From the NCBI GenBank assembly GCA_020216745.1, contig JAIWNQ010000202.1:1-10000 (forward strand): DNA of 10,000 nt, given 5' to 3'. Of the stretch, positions 6,001 to 10,000 are shown piece by piece. How positions within the stretch are numbered: the first letter of the stretch is position 1; each line of letters opens with the position of its first letter. Both the position numbers and the translations under genes were made by a program. Origin of the DNA: Candidatus Hydrogenedens sp. (lineage in GTDB: Bacteria; Hydrogenedentota; Hydrogenedentia; Hydrogenedentales; Hydrogenedentaceae). Under the pieces are notes generated by a model, which made no database searches, had not been told where the DNA came from, and saw only the letters and a list, made by a program, of their open reading frames with translations.

Positions 6001-8205
6001 CTATTGTTTGAGGGTAATTATTTCATGGAGTTCGGTTATAAACGCTTTGATTTTAGTGTTGGATATTTTTTCGATTTGTGTGGTTTTGTTATTTGCGGTG
6101 GCGGATTGAATAGGATTTAGGGTTGTGATTGTTAAATAGAAGCATGGTGTATCTTCTATCAATGATGGGAGAACATAAGGCCGATTTCTCATAGGAATGG
6201 TCTGTGGTGGAGATGGATAAGCAATACAATGAATGTAATAACCATTATTCTCTGGTTTGTGAAGAACAATTGTTTCTACACAGGTTGGAGCAGATATTTG
6301 TATATCAGGATTGGGATTCAGGTAACGAACAGTATTTACCAGTAGTTTTCTGCATTCGGGTAGGGCATATTCAGAGCCTAATGCATAGTCTGGTGAACAT
6401 GTCCATGTCAATACCATACCTTTACCAACCTGATTTATAAATATTGCGGGACCTACTACTGTTTCAGGGCTCATTGGTAGGTCTGTTCCTTCTTTCCCTT
6501 CTATCTGGCGTTGTGTACGGTAAGGCTTCCACAATTTGCCAACTGCTTTTGCGGAGGTAGGTTCGAATATTCCAGCAGGTCCTCTTACCAAAACAGGCAT
6601 GGTATCTGAATTTTTATAGTCCTTCTCGTTTATATGAGCATGTTCAATTTCTTTTGCCAATTGTTCCTCTTCTTTTGATTGTGTCGGTTCCAATGAAATC
6701 CAGTTATCCTCACTATCCAATTTTGACACAAATTTACACCCTGTTAACTGTTCCAGATTATATATCCCGATATTCCCTAAATCATCATAGCAACCTGTAA
6801 GTCCTGTAATAAGTAGATTTCCTCCGTGATGAACATATTGGGTAAATATGGTTATCTCTTCTGATGATAGGATGCCAACATTGGGCAGAATAACCAGTGG
6901 GAACTGTGCTAATTTTTCATAGGTACAATTCTCATCTAACAGGATACCCCAAGGGATGTGTTCATATACCATTGCTTTATGCGTTCCTTGAAACGAGGCA
7001 AAATAGGTTGAAGGGATTTCCCTTGCCACCCAATCTCGTGTTTTACTGCTGAAATATATTCCCACTTCATATACAGGCTTATGGTAAAAGAATGGTTTTT
7101 TTTCATGAATTTCTTGAAAGGCTTTACCGATACGGGTATAGGCAACGGGATCCAGCGTGCCATCAAAACCTAACTTATCCACCATCGTTACGAAGGAACC
7201 ATGAGCAAATAATGTTAATAATTCCCAGCGAATATCATTTAAAGGGCGTGTTGTTTGGTCATGATACATTCGCACCCCTCGCTGTATAGCCACCTGAACT
7301 CGTTGATGGGGCACCGCAGAACGATAAAACTCTGCATTAAGCCCAACGGTTAAAGCACTAAATCCCCAGATACCGGTTTCACCAGTAATAAAATCGCCAT
7401 TTTTGCCATGTTGAACGGGGCGTTGACCTACTTCAAAACTGAAGGGAGGGTTGCCATGATAGTTAAAGTCCACAGAAACTCTTGGATCACGGTTTTTAAT
7501 GTATTCATATAGTTTTTTTTCAAATTGTTCACTACTTTTATAGCGGAATTCTAAAAATGTTTTCCATGTATCATCCCAGGTAATAGAGGTTGGTATTTCT
7601 AATCCGTATTGTTCTTGGAACATTTTTTTACATACAGGACAGGCACAACCATAGGGAGGTCCAAACCCCTGGTCTATCATGTCAATATGAAATCCATGAA
7701 CTCCATAATCCATAATTTCGTCGATAATTTGCTTCATTACCTCAAGGTAGCCTGAGTTGTAGCAAAATCGATGATAAATAGGTTTCCCTTCAAGGTTGTG
7801 CATTAGAAATTCTGGATGTTGTTCAATATAATGTCCTCCTTGTTGAACAACACAATAAGCAATTACGGGCATATTATATTTTTTTGCCTCTTCGATGGCT
7901 TCTTTCAATGGGTCACGGTCTTTTAATCCTGGTGCCTTGATTAGAATTTTTGAGTTGTAATACGCATAATCTCCATCTCTAACCCATATAACAACGTAAT
8001 CACAATTGGCTTGATGGCATTTCCGAACAATTTCTGTGGTGTCCAATTTAGAACAGTATCGCTCATCGTTGATACTGGAAAAACCCCATTGTGCCCCTGT
8101 TGGACCGACTTCCATTCCGACCATTGCTTCTTCAAACCACGGTGTAGAAGAAGCCCATTGGGTAAAACATAAGTAAACAACAAAAAATGGTATCCACATT
8201 CTCAT
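6001..8205 (-). CDS. Secreted glycoside-hydrolase-like protein with GHL6-type barrel and beta-galactosidase-trimerisation-like domain
   Basis: The 734-residue protein opens with a short signal peptide (hydrophobic 4-14, probable cleavage near the ASS at 18-20), so it is probably exported. Residues about 30-370 look like a TIM-barrel hydrolase of the 'hypothetical glycosyl hydrolase 6' kind. The strand ending GFHIDMIDQGFG (171-182) is followed by a cysteine cluster C187, C189, C192 and the helix KKMFQEQYG, a pattern I associate with that family. FITGETGIWG (272-281) carries another candidate acidic residue, E276. Residues about 378-470 resemble the beta-galactosidase trimerisation (glutamine-amidotransferase-like) domain, including the PLVILPNVGILSSEE stretch. 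The rest is probably beta-rich. AGGAG at 8217-8221 is 11 bases from the ATG, a long spacer. The gene follows the PIG-L gene after 56 bases. Activity and substrate are unknown; family membership is my recognition, not a search. Confidence 0.75.
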   Translation of the reverse strand: MRMWIPFFVVYLCFTQWASSTPWFEEAMVGMEVGPTGAQWGFSSINDERYCSKLDTTEIVRKCHQANCDYVVIWVRDGDYAYYNSKILIKAPGLKDRDPLKEAIEEAKKYNMPVIAYCVVQQGGHYIEQHPEFLMHNLEGKPIYHRFCYNSGYLEVMKQIIDEIMDYGVHGFHIDMIDQGFGPPYGCACPVCKKMFQEQYGLEIPTSITWDDTWKTFLEFRYKSSEQFEKKLYEYIKNRDPRVSVDFNYHGNPPFSFEVGQRPVQHGKNGDFITGETGIWGFSALTVGLNAEFYRSAVPHQRVQVAIQRGVRMYHDQTTRPLNDIRWELLTLFAHGSFVTMVDKLGFDGTLDPVAYTRIGKAFQEIHEKKPFFYHKPVYEVGIYFSSKTRDWVAREIPSTYFASFQGTHKAMVYEHIPWGILLDENCTYEKLAQFPLVILPNVGILSSEEITIFTQYVHHGGNLLITGLTGCYDDLGNIGIYNLEQLTGCKFVSKLDSEDNWISLEPTQSKEEEQLAKEIEHAHINEKDYKNSDTMPVLVRGPAGIFEPTSAKAVGKLWKPYRTQRQIEGKEGTDLPMSPETVVGPAIFINQVGKGMVLTWTCSPDYALGSEYALPECRKLLVNTVRYLNPNPDIQISAPTCVETIVLHKPENNGYYIHCIAYPSPPQTIPMRNRPYVLPSLIEDTPCFYLTITTLNPIQSATANNKTTQIEKISNTKIKAFITELHEIITLKQ

Positions 8206-8261
8206 GAAATGTTTTTCTCCTAATATAACTTCGTTTTTATTAACTTAATTGTTATCTGTTG

Positions 8262-8966
8262 TTACACAGGTAGCAAATTGAGTGGAGGTACTCTCCCCCA
8301 GACTTTCTCGATAGTGAACCCTTCAGCATAAAGTACACCCGCTTGCAATCCGCGGAACTTTGCTGTGGTTTCTATCATAACGAAGGGGTCTGTAATATGA
8401 TGTCCTTTTAACCACTTATACTGACTTTCATGACAGGCAAGCATTGCTTTTTTTGTTTCGAAATATTCTGTAATGTCAATATAAATTTCGGGTTGTGATT
8501 TAAGCCCTAAAATTGTGTCCATATAATAAATGGGCGTAATTTTTTCGTGAGCAGGTTTGCCAGTCTTATAATTTGGCAATGTTGCTGAAAAAGCGGAGTC
8601 GAAAACTAATTGCTGGGTGATAATGTGGTCTGTCATATAATCATGTGGGCTATGTGTGATAATCAGGTCGGGCTTTGCATATCGAACAATATCTGTAACT
8701 TTTGCTCTCATTTCCTGAGTAAAAAGGACGCCTAAGTCATCACAAATGGGACCTAAAACTTCCGCATGAATAAGTTCGCCAGCTTTCTTGGCTTCTCCAT
8801 CACGGATTTCTGCTAACTGTTGCATAGGTATATCTTTGCCACCCATATTTCCATTGCACAGATGAGCCATAAATACGTTATGCCCCATTTTAGAATACTT
8901 TGCTAATGTTCCTCCGCAGAGGATTTCAAGGTCGTCGGGATGTGCACCAACAGCAAGGATATTCAT
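8262..8966 (-). CDS. PIG-L/LmbE family zinc-dependent N-acetylglucosaminyl deacetylase
   Basis: PIG-L/LmbE enzymes remove acetyl groups from GlcNAc-type substrates. Known members act on GlcNAc-PI, mycothiol and bacillithiol precursors and diacetylchitobiose. The 234 residues are a normal length. The metal site is visible: GAHPDDLE (7-14) gives H9 and D12, and HSPHDYMTDH (105-114) supplies the third histidine, H114. The EIRDGEAKKAG segment (53-63) and the late DITEYFETKKAMLACHESQ region (164-182) are also typical. No signal peptide is seen, so it acts in the cytoplasm. The ribosome site AGAGGGAG (8976-8983) begins directly behind the stop of the NagB-like gene, 19 bases separate the two genes, and translation is likely coupled. 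The pairing hints at an amino-sugar or glycoside substrate. Bacillithiol-type synthesis is an alternative, but no glycosyltransferase partner is visible. Confidence 0.9.
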   Translation of the reverse strand: MNILAVGAHPDDLEILCGGTLAKYSKMGHNVFMAHLCNGNMGGKDIPMQQLAEIRDGEAKKAGELIHAEVLGPICDDLGVLFTQEMRAKVTDIVRYAKPDLIITHSPHDYMTDHIITQQLVFDSAFSATLPNYKTGKPAHEKITPIYYMDTILGLKSQPEIYIDITEYFETKKAMLACHESQYKWLKGHHITDPFVMIETTAKFRGLQAGVLYAEGFTIEKVWGRVPPLNLLPV

Positions 8967-8985
8967 GTTATATCACTCCCTCTAA

Positions 8986-9936
8986 TTAGTTACACTCAGG
9001 AATTAACGGTCCTGCTAATTCTTTTAGGAAGAATAGATTTCCTGGTAGTGTTGGCATGAAGCTACTTGGAACCCACATGTCTGGACCGTAACGTAACGTA
9101 ACCCATAGACTCATTCCTTGCCACATCATACCTCTACCTAATGTTCCATCTGCACCGCCAATAATTTTATCCGCTTTAAGGAATATACCAGGACCAATAG
9201 TATTAGCAAAACATGGAACTAATGTTGTTCTACTTTTGAAACTGGTAATTGCATTTTGTTCGATAGTTAATGGATGCAATTTAGCACCAAGTCGATAGTC
9301 TTGCTTCTTCCACTCCTCCACAGATTTAAATTCTCCCGCAAAATGTGGTTCCCAAAATGCAATATGGAACACTCTACCAATTCCAAATACAAGGATAAGC
9401 TTCGCTCCTTTATCTTTTAATTCTCTGATTTTCTCAGGATATCTCGGCAAAAGTTTTTTTGTTGCAAAAAATCTCTGTTTTTCTGGCACGGTTAGTTTTC
9501 CTAAGGGGCCATAGAATGCATCTTCCATTGCGTTCTGAAATGCACCAGCCGATTTTGGTGGTAATGTATTACCATCCTTATCGCTCCATTCATCCATGTT
9601 AAATCCCCATACATGTTTACAATCCACACCCCATTCTTGCAGGAAATATACAACCCATTTGTACATACCCATTGGCCCGACAGGCAAAATTAATATAATT
9701 TCTTTGCCTTCTTCTTTACTGGCACAAATTTCATACGCTATTTTATGACCGATTTTTACATTAAATTCTTCTAATGTTTCGCACATAATTGGTTCAAAAT
9801 GTTTGTTCCACCATCTTTGACGTTCTAATACTTTTGAGGGTGGATTTGCACAACATTTTTCAATCTTTTTCAAGTCCCATCCTTTTGGAAAGAATTGTTC
9901 AAGAAGTGAGCCTTTTAGCGTATCCAGTAAGTTCAT
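8986..9936 (-). CDS. Divergent glucosamine-6-phosphate deaminase (NagB)-like protein
   Basis: The fold is that of the NagB/RpiA/SugI group. Numbering from the ATG at 9951, a beta strand leads to [11 protein letters not shown] (89-99, equivalent to the substrate-phosphate loop), then GFNMDEW (116-122, equivalent to the LDEY motif with its two acids), then [13 protein letters not shown] (190-202, equivalent to the G-x-G-x-D-G-HIAFNEP motif). True NagB turns glucosamine-6-phosphate into fructose-6-phosphate and ammonia. Here H196 and E201 of the ring-opening group remain, but the aspartate is V194, and the usual Arg and Lys of the phosphate site are not evident. It is longer than NagB (about 260-270), mainly through an N-terminal extension. 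The ATG at 9936 (316 residues) is preferred because AAAGGA (9943-9948) lies six bases before it; the in-frame ATG at 9951 has no such site. It is the first gene seen of the deaminase-deacetylase-hydrolase group. Its reaction is uncertain. Confidence 0.72.
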   Translation of the reverse strand: MNLLDTLKGSLLEQFFPKGWDLKKIEKCCANPPSKVLERQRWWNKHFEPIMCETLEEFNVKIGHKIAYEICASKEEGKEIILILPVGPMGMYKWVVYFLQEWGVDCKHVWGFNMDEWSDKDGNTLPPKSAGAFQNAMEDAFYGPLGKLTVPEKQRFFATKKLLPRYPEKIRELKDKGAKLILVFGIGRVFHIAFWEPHFAGEFKSVEEWKKQDYRLGAKLHPLTIEQNAITSFKSRTTLVPCFANTIGPGIFLKADKIIGGADGTLGRGMMWQGMSLWVTLRYGPDMWVPSSFMPTLPGNLFFLKELAGPLIPECN

Positions 9937-9942
9937 AATTGT

Positions 9943-9948
9943 TCCTTT
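9943..9948 (-). promoter_or_regulatory. Ribosome binding site deciding the start of the NagB-like gene
   Basis: AAAGGA on the minus strand stands six bases before the ATG at 9936 and overlaps codons that follow the alternative ATG at 9951. It argues for translation from 9936, removing five residues (MKGTI) from the longer reading. Confidence 0.65.
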
Positions 9949-9951
9949 CAT

Positions 9952-10000
9952 TCGTTACTAATTTTAATTTAAAAATATGTATTACTTATAGAGTATACCC
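9952..10000 (-). promoter_or_regulatory. AT-rich leader upstream of the NagB-like gene, with a possible -10 element
   Basis: No coding sequence is seen. The minus strand carries TATACT (9992-9997, five of six matches to a -10 box), but the matching -35 would lie beyond the window. This may be the promoter region of the deaminase-deacetylase-hydrolase unit, or a chance match in AT-rich DNA. Confidence 0.2.

Noticed and set aside
1..10000. Change of GC skew along the window that might mark a replication switch
   Set aside because: Sampled lines alternate between G-rich and C-rich on the plus strand without a consistent turning point; gene direction does not change.
1..10000. CRISPR array, tRNA or rRNA, transposase, phage or toxin-antitoxin genes
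   Set aside because: No repeat-spacer pattern, cloverleaf, transposase motif or small gene pair was seen, and the gaps are too short to hide most of them.

Overview
The window reads as a compact stretch of a bacterial chromosome of modest GC content (about 40% by eye). All seven supported genes lie on the minus strand, with short intergenic gaps and mostly clear Shine-Dalgarno sites. The mix includes MurG (a peptidoglycan-making bacterium), two secreted carbohydrate-active-type proteins from families common in uncultured polysaccharide degraders, a PIG-L deacetylase and a NagB-like protein. This suggests a Gram-negative, carbohydrate-degrading lineage of the Planctomycetes/Lentisphaerae/Hydrogenedentota kind. 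That placement is an inference from gene content only, and confidence is low.

In the direction of transcription (right to left) there are three blocks. (1) 9936-6001: a divergent glucosamine-6-phosphate deaminase-like protein, a PIG-L/LmbE zinc deacetylase only 19 bases behind it, and a 734-residue secreted glycoside-hydrolase-like protein with a beta-galactosidase-trimerisation-type domain. They are plausibly one operon handling an acetylated (amino) sugar or glycoside. The deaminase-like protein has lost several residues that define true NagB, so its chemistry is open. (2) 5919-5014: a solitary beta-class DNA adenine methyltransferase of the DpnA/HindIII-methylase type, with no restriction enzyme beside it in the window. 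(3) 4826-209: oligoendopeptidase F, a secreted DUF2961/GH172-type protein and murG, closely spaced and probably co-transcribed from a promoter in the 187-base gap upstream of pepF.

The left end (1-208) carries no gene. It holds a perfect 8-bp palindrome with a four-base loop whose T-run lies on the wrong side to act as an intrinsic terminator for the minus-strand genes.

Points for a second look are the degenerate active site of the NagB-like protein, the deaminase-deacetylase-hydrolase grouping, a strong scarcity of GATC (three sites found by hand in 10 kb) together with apparent absence of CTAG, the palindrome near the left end, and murG sitting next to catabolic rather than mur/fts genes. 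I saw no RNA gene, CRISPR array, insertion sequence, phage gene or clear new defence system.
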